Source of the DNA: Flavobacterium aerium
GTDB lineage: Bacteria; Bacteroidota; Bacteroidia; Flavobacteriales; Flavobacteriaceae
DNA length: 64,000 bases
Direction: 5' to 3'
Assembly: GCF_030766725.1 (NCBI RefSeq)
Contig: NZ_JARQWR010000005.1
Location: 186,001-250,000 of the forward strand
A program made the translations under genes and the position numbers. This document shows positions 16,387 to 24,572 of the stretch, piece by piece (the stretch's first letter is position 1; each line of letters opens with the position of its first letter). A model generated the notes under the pieces. That model had not been told where the DNA came from, searched no databases, and saw only the letters and a program-made list of their open reading frames with translations.

Positions 16387-17187
16387 CTAAATAATAAGCC
16401 AAGGATTAGAAGTTTTAAAAACAGCTTCTTTAAAAAAGTCTTTCGGCTTGTTGTTAGTCATTCTATCCATTTCTTTTATAAAATGCGATTGGTCGTAAAA
16501 AAGACTGTCTAGTCCCCTTTGGGTTAAGTTAGAATCATCTTGGAGCAAGGAATTTCGAAACCTCTGAATCCTTTTGTATTCCACGGGGCTCTTTCCTAAA
16601 TTATTTTTAAATAATTTATGTAGATATTGCCGCGAGATATTATTCTGGCTGGCAATATCTGTAATTTTAGTAGTGTCAATCTCATCGATGGCCTGATGCA
16701 ATATCTCAAAATCCATTTCAAAAAATTTCTCAACCCAATAATTTTCCAATTTATGACTTGCCTCTGTAATGTCGCTAGTCTCTAATATTTGAGTCATTCT
16801 CACTTCATAATCATTGAATGGTAAAAAATTGATGAATTTTTTTTGATTGGAGAAATACAATGTTAGTTCTTTTATAAAATGATTTAAACCCAAAGGCTTA
16901 AAGTAGATTGTAATTTCATTGGTCATTCCAAAATAGTCAAACTTAATAGGTTTGGTATAATGATAAGTAATATTTGAAACCAGACCTTCATCAATACTAT
17001 AATGTGATTGAAGCGACTCATTATCAGATGTAAATTTGTTATTAAGGGCGATCGTTACAATTTGATAATTGTTTGGAAAAGTATAATATGAGAAAAGGGA
17101 TTCCTGATTTTCTTCCCTTAAAAAATAATAACCCTCAATATACTTTGCCAGAAGTTTGTTTTCAGGACGAAAAAATTTTATAAACAT
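16387..17187 (-). CDS. AraC-family transcriptional regulator
   Basis: 266 residues. The C-terminal third has the two helix-turn-helix elements of AraC/XylS regulators; the first is IASQNNISRQYLHKLFKNNL, followed by GKSPVEYKRIQRFRNSL and a second helix pair ending DRMTNNKPKDFFKE. The N-terminal 170 residues resemble the DUF6597 sensor region seen in many Bacteroidota AraC proteins. It lies immediately upstream (transcriptionally) of the erythromycin-esterase-like gene, 64 bases apart on the same strand, so regulation of that gene is a fair guess. Inducer unknown. Confidence 0.85.
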   Translation of the reverse strand: MFIKFFRPENKLLAKYIEGYYFLREENQESLFSYYTFPNNYQIVTIALNNKFTSDNESLQSHYSIDEGLVSNITYHYTKPIKFDYFGMTNEITIYFKPLGLNHFIKELTLYFSNQKKFINFLPFNDYEVRMTQILETSDITEASHKLENYWVEKFFEMDFEILHQAIDEIDTTKITDIASQNNISRQYLHKLFKNNLGKSPVEYKRIQRFRNSLLQDDSNLTQRGLDSLFYDQSHFIKEMDRMTNNKPKDFFKEAVFKTSNPWLII

Positions 17188-17601
17188 ATTAAATCAAAAA
17201 TTATTAAATACTGAACCTTAAAGACACAACTTGAAACCTATATTTTTTAAATGCTATATTCTGAGTAATGCAAAATAACTTAAAAATTAAATGGAATAAA
17301 TATAGAGTAATTTATAGGGGAGGACTCGAAATTAACACATAGATTTTATTTTTGATGATAAAAGGTGTTATTGTGTTGATTATCAGTGTGTAATAATGCT
17401 ATACGTGTATTTAAGAAGGGGAAGAATAGGGCAGAATTAATTTTTGTTACAAAGTAAAATAAATGGATGTGATTTATAATGAAAGTGCGAAGAAACTATT
17501 AGGGAGTAATCGGTCTTATGACATCTATCGAATACTTAATAGGAATGAATTTATTCACTTACAATTGATTGGTAATAAATGAGAAAGAGCACTTGATGTA
17601 T
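17188..17601. other. AT-rich gap between AraC gene and ssrA, only a doubtful 39-codon ORF
   Basis: About 410 bases with no recognised gene. The only open frame of note is 17463-17582 (+), 39 codons starting MDVIYNESAKKLLG; no homologue is recognised. It might be a degraded fragment left by insertion events next to ssrA. No tRNA, inverted repeat or transposase trace was seen here. Confidence 0.3.
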
Positions 17602-17637
17602 AAAAAAAGCGGGATGATTAAAAAAATCATCCCGCTT
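17602..17637 (-). terminator. ssrA terminator
   Basis: On the - strand an 11-bp stem (AAGCGGGATGA with TCATCCCGCTT) is followed by a run of seven T. It begins immediately after the tmRNA 3' end. Confidence 0.9.
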
Positions 17638-17639
17638 AG

Positions 17640-18033
17640 TGGAGTCGCCGGGAATCGAACCCGGGTCCAAACGAGCAATCAAAGAGCTTTCTACACGCTT
17701 ATTTCCTGATTGAATTTTCGATATTGAGCAAGGCCAGAAACAGCCACTCTATACTTATCTCCTGAGTTGTCAAGACCTTCGCGAAGCAAGAAGATCTCTA
17801 GATTTATTTTTACGGTTCCCCTTTAAAGAACGCCACAAATCAAGGCTTTCAAGGAGAATCTTGCTTTCCTACCTGGTAGGAACAAGGCTAATCTTACTAT
17901 AATTCAGATTATGCAGCTAGAGCGTAATTATTTTCGCCGTGTAAAAGTTTAAAACATGATATTTACGAGCTGTGTCTCAGCGCTCGACGTGCTTACCGTT
18001 TAATTCCACTCGCTGTCAAAACCAGTCGACCCC
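17640..18033 (-). ncRNA. ssrA: tmRNA (transfer-messenger RNA)
   Basis: Rescues stalled ribosomes and tags the unfinished peptide. The 5' end GGGGTCGACTGGTTTTGACA and the 3' end with the T-arm GGGTTCGATTCCC and CGACTCCA are diagnostic. The acceptor stem pairs fully (GGGGTCG with CGACTCC, one G-U). The tag frame at 17909-17938 reads GENNYALAA then TAA. The encoded 3' end continues CTA rather than CCA, so CCA must be completed by the nucleotidyltransferase. One-piece tmRNA of about 394 nt. Its 3' end borders the accessory region, a common site for island integration. Confidence 0.96.
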
Positions 18034-18082
18034 AAGTTGTTCTTCAATGATATAAGGAATACACCTGTTAAAAAACGAAATG

Positions 18083-18090
18083 CAAAGGTA
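18083..18090 (-). promoter_or_regulatory. Probable ssrA promoter -7 element
   Basis: On the - strand TACCTTTG matches the Bacteroidota -7 consensus TAnnTTTG, about 50 bases upstream of the mature tmRNA 5' end, leaving a leader that RNase P would remove. The upstream -33 is only TTTT-like. Confidence 0.45.
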
Positions 18091-18251
18091 CTTTAAATTT
18101 TTTTCATATAAAATAGTTGCACTACATTTCATTAAATGTTACATTTGAAACAAATACTAAATTAAAAGTTATTTATTTCGAAAATTCTATTTTCAATAAA
18201 AAAAAGCACTGTTTATTAATCATATTGCACCCAACATCACAAAACTATACA

Positions 18252-19454
18252 ATGAAATTCGGAATTATTAAAGAAAGAAAATCCCCTCCAGACAGGAGAG
18301 CAGTTTTTGCCCCAGAGAAACTAAAACAATTAGAAGAACAGTTCCCAGAAGCAAGCGTTAAAGTAGAAAAGTCAGATATTAGAATTTTTACTGATGAACA
18401 ATACGCCGAATTAGGATTAGAAGTCACAGAAGATATGTCAGATTGTGATGTTCTAATTGGAGTTAAAGAAGTCCCTCTTGATTTTTTAATTCCTAATAAG
18501 AAGTATTTTTTCTTTTCGCACACCATAAAAAAACAATCTTTCAATAGAAAGCTATTACAAGCAGTTCTAGCAAAGAATATAGAGCTTTATGACCATGAAA
18601 CGATAGTAGATGAACATCACCACCGTTTAATTGGGTTTGGACGTTATGCAGGACTTGTAGGGGCTTATAATGGGATTAGAGCCTTTGGTTTAAAATTTGA
18701 ATTATTCAAATTACCCAAAGCAGAAACCTTATCCGGAAAAGAAGCGTTAGTAAATCAACTAAAAAAACTGACGTTACCAAATATCAAAATTGTAGTTACT
18801 GGACACGGTAAAGTAGGAATGGGCGTGAAAGAAATGCTGGATGCAATGAAAATTAAACAAGTGAACCCAGATAATTTTTTAACCAAAAATTATGCATCTC
18901 CCGTATATACACAAATAGACGTATTAGACTATAATAAACGCAAAGATGGGAAAGTCTTGAACAATGAAGACTTCTATACCCACCCAGAAGAATATATTTC
19001 AGATTTTAAGAAATATTCTGAAGTATCCGACATCTACATGGCAGGACACTTCTATGGAACGGGGTCCCCAGAAATTTTGACAAATGAGATGATGAAGGGC
19101 AAGAACTTTAATCTAAAAGTAATTGCCGATATTTCATGTGATGTGAATGGGCCTATTGCTTCAACGGTGCGATCTTCAACCATTGCTGAGCCATTATACG
19201 GCTATCATCCACAAGAAGAAAAAGAAATAGATATGTTTCATCCAGCTGCAGTAGTAGTAATGGCTGTGGACAATCTTCCATGTGAATTACCAAAAGATTC
19301 TACAGAAGGATTTGGTGAAATGTTTATGGAACATGTAGTACCAGCCTTTTTCAATGGAGATAAAGACGAAATATTACACCGTGCAAAAATTACAGAAAAC
19401 GGAAAATTGACAGAGCGGTTCAAGTACCTGCAAGACTACGTCGATGGAAAGTAA
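18252..19454 (+). CDS. NAD(P)-dependent oxidoreductase, alanine/saccharopine dehydrogenase family
   Basis: 400 residues from ATG 18252. A 45-codon upstream extension to 18117 is open but has no family-like sequence, and KFGIIKERKSPPDRR is the expected family N terminus. It has the two-part AlaDH/PNT fold: substrate-binding motif RKSPPDRRA, RYAGLVGAYNG in the middle and a Rossmann segment IVVTGHGKVGMGV. Homologues in flavobacteria are annotated as alanine dehydrogenase or saccharopine dehydrogenase (lysine-forming); exact substrate cannot be told here. Transcribed divergently from ssrA and followed by a strong terminator, so it is probably monocistronic. It marks the start of the core-genome side. 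Confidence 0.8.
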   Translation: MKFGIIKERKSPPDRRAVFAPEKLKQLEEQFPEASVKVEKSDIRIFTDEQYAELGLEVTEDMSDCDVLIGVKEVPLDFLIPNKKYFFFSHTIKKQSFNRKLLQAVLAKNIELYDHETIVDEHHHRLIGFGRYAGLVGAYNGIRAFGLKFELFKLPKAETLSGKEALVNQLKKLTLPNIKIVVTGHGKVGMGVKEMLDAMKIKQVNPDNFLTKNYASPVYTQIDVLDYNKRKDGKVLNNEDFYTHPEEYISDFKKYSEVSDIYMAGHFYGTGSPEILTNEMMKGKNFNLKVIADISCDVNGPIASTVRSSTIAEPLYGYHPQEEKEIDMFHPAAVVVMAVDNLPCELPKDSTEGFGEMFMEHVVPAFFNGDKDEILHRAKITENGKLTERFKYLQDYVDGK

Positions 19455-19460
19455 ATAATA

Positions 19461-19492
19461 AAAAAGCCTCAATGTTTATTGAGGCTTTTTTA
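19461..19492 (+). terminator. Terminator after the dehydrogenase gene
   Basis: AAAAAGCCTCAAT, loop GTTT, ATTGAGGCTTTTT: a long perfect stem with T-run right after the stop codon. Confidence 0.9.
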
Positions 19493-19638
19493 TTTCTAGA
19501 CATCAAATGCATCTGTTAAATGCTTGTTTAATTATCGTGTATTTGTGTTTTTTGATAATCATATTTTAAAATAATTGTGTGTAATAATGTAAAATTGTTA
19601 TATTTATAAATAATTAACAGAATCAAACACAACTACTT

Positions 19639-21015
19639 ATGAAACACAAACTACTAACCGCATTAATTTGCTGTACATTTCTTATTCAATATAATGTAGA
19701 GGCAAAAAATGATTTAAACAACAAGGTGAAACCAACCACAGCACCTTATTCTCTAACTGTTTTTAATGAGATATTATTTTATGACGGTTATGCCGCTACA
19801 GTATCTCAGCCTGTACCAGACGGAGTAATACGTCACCGCAATGATTTATATGCTCGAAAATTATCAGATGCCGAACTAGCACCTTTTGGAAACACATTAA
19901 CGATGAAGGTTAGAGTAAAAGCATCCTGTGATAATTACGATCGTATTGGGAATGTGAACTTAGCCTTAGTACCGAAAGGAGCGACAACCTATGTGCCAGC
20001 AGAAGTAAAGCGCATTGAAGTAGGACGTTTTATTACCCCTTTTATGAATAAGAACGTAAACCCAAATGAAGTACCATATACTTATACTGTAAACAATGTG
20101 GCTAAAATTTTTAAAGATCCAGCGATTATAGCGCAATATGATATTTGGGTTGAATTGGAGGTTTTCGGGGTGCCTTATGCAGCCAATACACAAGTGGCAG
20201 GTTGTGCAGGAAGAAATGATGTCTTTTTTGGGACATTAACTTTTGAATCTGATACCGATACAAATATTCCAGCAACGAATAATTTTCTGTTACCATTGTC
20301 ATTCAAGAGAGATATGAATAATTATTCTGCAACTGGAACTGATGTACCTGGACAGACTATCCGAACAATTCAGATGAATTTAGCAACCCCAGCTCAAAAT
20401 GCTAAACTATATTTAATTACTTCGAATCATGGAGCAAACCAAGGAGGAGAGGAATACAATAGAAGAGAACATTATATTTATTTTGATAATAATGAAGTGT
20501 TAGTATATACACCGGGAGGATTGTCATGTGAGCCATTTCGAATGTATAATACGCAAGGAAATGGAATTTATGGGCCTACACCGAGAACGGATGCTGTATG
20601 GGCTTCATTTAGTAACTGGTGTCCGGGTGATGTAATTCCAATACGAGAAATAGCATTGGGTGATTTGGCAGCAGGAACACATACTTTTATGATCAATGTT
20701 CCAGCAGCACAATTTGTGGGGCAACAAGGATATATTCCAGTGTCTCTATACCTACAAGCAGAATCAGGTTCATTAAGTGTAACTGATGTAAGTCAGAATA
20801 GTTTTAAAATGTATCCAAATCCTACATCGGGCTTGGTGACAATAGAATCAACCGAGGCACTTAAGAAAGTCGCGGTGTACAATACCCTAGGACAAGAAGT
20901 TTGGAAAGGCACTACAACTACTTTGGAATTATCAGGATTAGATCAAGGAGTTTATGTAGTGCAAATTGAATTTGAAAATGGTCAGACTATTACAAGAAAG
21001 TTAGTAAAAAGATAA
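19639..21015 (+). CDS. Secreted PNGase F-like peptide N-glycosidase with T9SS sorting domain
   Basis: 458 residues: signal peptide (about 1-22), two eight-stranded-type domains like PNGase F of Elizabethkingia, and a C-terminal type A sorting domain (about 385-458, starting KMYPNPTSG and ending TRKLVKR). Aligned by eye to PNGase F, the known active-site residues are conserved: Asp101 in YDRIGNV followed by EVGRFITPF (Asp60 equivalent), Glu172 in IWVELE (Glu118) and Glu272 in EEYNRREH (Glu206); WCPGD at 327-331 matches the WCPG of PNGase F. It should release N-glycans from glycoproteins by cleaving the Asn-GlcNAc amide. The sorting domain sends it through type IX secretion to the surface or medium. 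Stands alone between terminators. Confidence 0.85.
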   Translation: MKHKLLTALICCTFLIQYNVEAKNDLNNKVKPTTAPYSLTVFNEILFYDGYAATVSQPVPDGVIRHRNDLYARKLSDAELAPFGNTLTMKVRVKASCDNYDRIGNVNLALVPKGATTYVPAEVKRIEVGRFITPFMNKNVNPNEVPYTYTVNNVAKIFKDPAIIAQYDIWVELEVFGVPYAANTQVAGCAGRNDVFFGTLTFESDTDTNIPATNNFLLPLSFKRDMNNYSATGTDVPGQTIRTIQMNLATPAQNAKLYLITSNHGANQGGEEYNRREHYIYFDNNEVLVYTPGGLSCEPFRMYNTQGNGIYGPTPRTDAVWASFSNWCPGDVIPIREIALGDLAAGTHTFMINVPAAQFVGQQGYIPVSLYLQAESGSLSVTDVSQNSFKMYPNPTSGLVTIESTEALKKVAVYNTLGQEVWKGTTTTLELSGLDQGVYVVQIEFENGQTITRKLVKR

Positions 21016-21136
21016 ATTTTAAATGATTAGCTATTTCAGTTGATAATTATTTGTTAAAGACATCTATTTGATGAGGTATTAGCAGTGTTTTATTAGGAAA
21101 GGTTTCATACTTTTATCTAGATAAATATATAAAACC

Positions 21137-21532
21137 ATGAAAAGAACATATAGAAATTTGATGATGCTTTTGGCTGTAATAGCATTAGCAAGTTGTAATT
21201 CTAATAAAAAAGAAGCTAAGGTTGAAGGAATCCCAAGTGTAGAACAAATTGAGACTGAAGCGCCACCTGTAGCGGATGATTTGCCTGAAGAAATTCAGGA
21301 AGAAGTTATTACTGTTGAAGGTAAAGTTCAAAAGATAGAAAATGGAAAAGATGGTTATACAGCTCAGGTCTTGACTAAAGATAATAAAGTCTATTTTGCA
21401 ACAATCAGTATACCGAATTTAGATGATCCGAAACAATACAGAACAGTGAAAGTAGGTGATCAGATTACTGTAGTTGGTGAATCTTGGAAAATGGAAGAAC
21501 AAGATTATATTCGTGTACACGAATTAAAATAA
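21137..21532 (+). CDS. Small lipoprotein with OB-fold-like domain
   Basis: 131 residues. Signal with lipobox LASC (lipidated Cys at 20), a Glu/Pro-rich linker to about 55, then a five-strand-like domain (ITVEGKVQKIE...VYFATISI...VKVGDQITVVGES) resembling tRNA_anti-like OB-fold lipoproteins. Probably anchored in the envelope; function unknown. Single gene with a terminator 16 bases downstream. Confidence 0.65.
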   Translation: MKRTYRNLMMLLAVIALASCNSNKKEAKVEGIPSVEQIETEAPPVADDLPEEIQEEVITVEGKVQKIENGKDGYTAQVLTKDNKVYFATISIPNLDDPKQYRTVKVGDQITVVGESWKMEEQDYIRVHELK

Positions 21533-21548
21533 TAGTTGATTAAACCCT

Positions 21549-21590
21549 AAAAAGGCCACGCTATTTTAATAATAGTTGTGGTCTTTTTTT
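21549..21590 (+). terminator. Terminator after the OB-fold lipoprotein
   Basis: AAAGGCCAC...GTGGTCTTT stem (one G-U pair) followed by seven T. Confidence 0.85.
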
Positions 21591-21654
21591 GCTTTTTATG
21601 AGTGTTGAAAATAGAGGATTCTGTATCTTTACTTACAACTTTAGAAGAAAAATA

Positions 21655-22233
21655 ATGGAAGAATTACTACACGAAAACAAGACTTTTACGAAAATTATAT
21701 ACTCGGAGAAGCAGATTAAAAATAGAGAATTTGAGCAATGTACTTTTGTCGATTGTGATTTTTCGAATAGTGATTTTTCTTTCAACCGTTTTTCTGATTG
21801 CACATTTATTGGATGCAATCTGGCAATGCTCAAATTAGCAAAAACAAGTCTCTGTGTCGTTCATTTTAAACAATGCAAGTTACTGGGAGTGAATTTTAGT
21901 GAATGTGAAGATTTTCTATTTGAAGTTTCTTTTAATGAATGCGTAGCCGATTACGCCTCCTTTCGATGGAAAAAAATGGCAAAAACCAAATTCATAAACA
22001 CCTCGTTGCAAGGTGTGTTTTTTGATGATGCTAATTTATCCTCTGCCTTATTTGATAAAGTAAATCTTCAAGGAGCAGTATTCAATCGTACTGATTTAAA
22101 AGAAGCCGATTTCCGAACAGCTGAACAATATACTATTGACCCGGAACTTAATAATGTTCGTAAAGCAAAATTTTCATTCCCATCTGTGTTAGGACTTTTA
22201 GCAAAGCATAATATCAATGTAGAAATTGTATAA
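21655..22233 (+). CDS. Pentapeptide repeat protein
   Basis: 192 residues from ATG 21655; the ORF is open back to 21589 but overlaps the upstream terminator, and MEELLHENKTF is the natural family start. Consecutive A(D/N)LXX-like pentapeptides run through most of the chain (CDFSNSDFSFNRFSDCTF, CNLAMLKLAK, ANLSSALFDKVNLQGAVFNR), predicting a right-handed quadrilateral helix as in MfpA/Qnr/McbG. Qnr-type members protect gyrase from quinolones, but many pentapeptide proteins do not, and this one is shorter than Qnr (218). Cytoplasmic. The GNAT gene follows 11 bases later, so they are co-transcribed. Confidence 0.85.
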   Translation: MEELLHENKTFTKIIYSEKQIKNREFEQCTFVDCDFSNSDFSFNRFSDCTFIGCNLAMLKLAKTSLCVVHFKQCKLLGVNFSECEDFLFEVSFNECVADYASFRWKKMAKTKFINTSLQGVFFDDANLSSALFDKVNLQGAVFNRTDLKEADFRTAEQYTIDPELNNVRKAKFSFPSVLGLLAKHNINVEIV

Positions 22234-22244
22234 AAAATCTAGTT

Positions 22245-22679
22245 ATGTCTACTATACATATTAAAACAGCAGAAGATAAAGATTTCGAATCTGTATACCA
22301 ATTCATCAATGCATTAGAAGAAGATGTTTTTGATCGAGAGATACAAAAGAATATATACAAGCAAAATTGTAATAACCCCAATATTATTTATTTGCTTGCA
22401 ATGGAAGATGATACAGCTGTAGGATTTATAAGTTGCCATATTCAATTACTATTACACCACAGTGGTCCAATTGGAGAAATACAAGAAATGTATGTAGATG
22501 CTTCAAAAAGAGCATTAGGAATTGGGAAAATATTAATTACAGAGCTTAAGAAGAGAGCGAAAGATAAAGGAGTTCTACAATTAGAAGTTACCTCTAGTTT
22601 TAAGAGAGATCGTGCCCATAAGTTTTACATGACAGAAGATTTTGAGTTTACACATAAGAAATTCGTTTATATAGGATAA
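22245..22679 (+). CDS. GNAT-family N-acetyltransferase
   Basis: 144 residues, a single GNAT domain. The acetyl-CoA pyrophosphate loop is ASKRALGIGKILI (R/Q-x-x-G-x-G/A pattern), after EIQEMYVD (beta-4); the end has HKFYMTEDFEF, the typical last motif. Transfers acetyl from acetyl-CoA to an unknown amine. Downstream gene of a two-gene operon with the pentapeptide repeat protein and followed by a terminator. Confidence 0.85.
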   Translation: MSTIHIKTAEDKDFESVYQFINALEEDVFDREIQKNIYKQNCNNPNIIYLLAMEDDTAVGFISCHIQLLLHHSGPIGEIQEMYVDASKRALGIGKILITELKKRAKDKGVLQLEVTSSFKRDRAHKFYMTEDFEFTHKKFVYIG

Positions 22680-22700
22680 GATAATAATTGGATAAAATAA

Positions 22701-22736
22701 AAAAGGCTTAAATGAATATCATTTAAGCCTTTTTTA
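22701..22736. terminator. Bidirectional terminator between GNAT and outer-membrane protein genes
   Basis: AAGGCTTAAATGA / TCATTTAAGCCTT stem with A-run before and T-run after, placed between two convergent genes. Confidence 0.85.
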
Positions 22737-22754
22737 TATATAAAGTAGTGGATG

Positions 22755-23615
22755 TTAGATTCTAAAAATCCCTCCAAATACAAGATTCGTTTGTAAAAAG
22801 AAGAAGTCCTGCGATGCTTTGTCAGAAGAACTTCTTGTAGTTCTAATGTCTTGCATGTTAATATATCCGCCTTTTAATTCCGTTTGTACAAAGAAATATT
22901 TAAGGAATGTAATGTTTAAACCTGCCTTAGCAGATAAACCAAAACCAGAAATATGGAAATCATCATGACGATCCATTCCAAGTAATTTTGTATTTGTTTT
23001 TGGATATAAAATACCAGCACCAACACCCTCTGTAAAGTTCAACTGAATATTATCAGTATCCCAGTCAAATAAAAGTTTTGTGAAATCATCTACACGAGCA
23101 ATTTCTACGTTAAGATAATTTAAACCATCAGTATGCTCATAAGTTAAGAAATCTTCGGAAAGAAATCTTTGATAATCCGTATAAACACCATTGAAAGCAG
23201 CTCCTGGAGTACCAGCAGGTTGGTTAATATAACCATTCATATTAGCGAATTTATCCTGATCCATTACATATTTCATATGGTCTACACCAATCGAAACATT
23301 GTATTTATCAGTAATGAAATAACCAAAACGAAGATTCGTTTGTGGAATAGTCATACGAGCAGGATTGATGTAATCAATATGATATCCTTTCGGCTTATCA
23401 TGGGCTGTAATGTTGTCAAGTGTAAAGTCGTAATTATCACCTTGGAAACGCACATCAGATTTCGTGTAATGTGCACGATTTCCTCCCCAATAGACGTAGA
23501 ATTTACCTTTGTTATGGGCTGTGTATTTTTCCGGAGTTATTGCTGCGTCTTGAGCAAAGGTGTGTAGGGAAAAAAACACAAAAAGCAACACAACCATTTT
23601 AAATGGATGTTTCAA
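22755..23615 (-). CDS. Outer-membrane beta-barrel protein, function unknown
   Basis: 286 residues with a signal peptide (MKHPFKMVVLLFVFFSLHTFAQ). The rest has alternating hydrophobic strands and aromatic residues (FYVYWGGNRAHY, LRFGYFITDKYNVSIGVDHMKY, FFVQTELKGGY, TNLVFGGIFRI), and it ends in an aromatic-rich strand, as expected of an outer-membrane barrel. No family-specific motif recognised. Lies 27 bases downstream of kdsA on the same strand and may be co-transcribed, but a link to Kdo synthesis is not shown. Confidence 0.65.
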   Translation of the reverse strand: MKHPFKMVVLLFVFFSLHTFAQDAAITPEKYTAHNKGKFYVYWGGNRAHYTKSDVRFQGDNYDFTLDNITAHDKPKGYHIDYINPARMTIPQTNLRFGYFITDKYNVSIGVDHMKYVMDQDKFANMNGYINQPAGTPGAAFNGVYTDYQRFLSEDFLTYEHTDGLNYLNVEIARVDDFTKLLFDWDTDNIQLNFTEGVGAGILYPKTNTKLLGMDRHDDFHISGFGLSAKAGLNITFLKYFFVQTELKGGYINMQDIRTTRSSSDKASQDFFFLQTNLVFGGIFRI

Positions 23616-23642
23616 TTGTAAGGGTTTTTTAATATAATAAAA

Positions 23643-24461
23643 TTAGAAAGTATTTACAGTTTTGCGGATAGCTACTAATTTGGTCATTAGATCTTCAAAA
23701 TAATCTAAATGCAACATATTAGCCCCATCACTTTTAGCATTTGCTGGGTCAAAATGAGTTTCGATAAAAATTCCGTCAACGCCAACAGCAATTCCTGCTT
23801 TAGCAATGGTTTCAATCATATCCGGACGACCACCTGTTACACCAGCAGATTGATTCGGCTGTTGTAAAGAATGAGTAACATCCAATACTGTCGATGCGTA
23901 TTCACGCATAGTTGGAATACCTCTGAAATCTACAATCATATCTTGGTAACCAAACATTGTTCCACGATCTGTAACCATGACTTTGTCATTTTTACAATCT
24001 AAAACTTTTTGTACAGCATGTTTCATACTTTCCGGACTCATGAATTGCCCCTTTTTCAGGTTAACCGTTCTTCCAGTTTCCGCAGCAGCCATAACTAAAT
24101 CAGTTTGACGTACTAAGAAAGCAGGGATTTGAAGAATATCAACATATTCTGCTGCCATTCTAGCATCTTCGTTTGTATGAATATCAGTTACCGTTGGAAC
24201 TCCAAAAGTTTGAGATACTTTTTGAAGGATTTTTAAAGCTTTTTCATCTCCAATTCCAGTGAAACTATCAATTCTTGAACGATTTGCTTTTTTAAAAGAT
24301 CCTTTGAATACATAAGGAATTTGTAATTTATCAGTAATAGTAACGATTTTTTCAGCAATACGCATTGCCATTTCTTCCCCTTCAATAGCGCAAGGGCCAG
24401 CTAAAAGGAAAAAATTACCGCTATCTAAATGCTTAATCTGTGGTATATCTTGTAAGTTCAT
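23643..24461 (-). CDS. kdsA: 3-deoxy-8-phosphooctulonate (KDO-8-P) synthase
   Basis: 272 residues from ATG 24461 (an ATG two codons upstream, 24467, is also possible; MNLQDIPQIKH is the usual flavobacterial start). Condenses phosphoenolpyruvate with arabinose-5-phosphate to KDO-8-phosphate for lipopolysaccharide core. Family motifs: LLAGPCAIEGEEMA near the N terminus, FKGSFKKANRSR, VTDIHTNED, KKGQFMSPE and DVTHSLQQP. Cytoplasmic, full length. A -7-like element TAAATTTG lies upstream at 24484-24491 on the - strand. Confidence 0.95.
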   Translation of the reverse strand: MNLQDIPQIKHLDSGNFFLLAGPCAIEGEEMAMRIAEKIVTITDKLQIPYVFKGSFKKANRSRIDSFTGIGDEKALKILQKVSQTFGVPTVTDIHTNEDARMAAEYVDILQIPAFLVRQTDLVMAAAETGRTVNLKKGQFMSPESMKHAVQKVLDCKNDKVMVTDRGTMFGYQDMIVDFRGIPTMREYASTVLDVTHSLQQPNQSAGVTGGRPDMIETIAKAGIAVGVDGIFIETHFDPANAKSDGANMLHLDYFEDLMTKLVAIRKTVNTF

Positions 24462-24572
24462 TTGCAATATTTTTTAAACACCGCAAATTTACGATATTTA
24501 AGATGGAAAAGGTTAATTTTAAGATTTTATACTGAAATATTATTGCGTTTAAGAAGAAGAAATTTCTGTACT

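Noticed and set aside
18117..18251. Extended start of the dehydrogenase at 18117
   Set aside because: The 45 extra residues have no family resemblance and lie in the probable promoter region shared with ssrA; MKFGIIKERK at 18252 is the expected start.
21655..22233. Calling the pentapeptide repeat protein a Qnr resistance gene
   Set aside because: Shorter than Qnr, and the loops that mark Qnr are not recognisable by eye; the general family name is safer.
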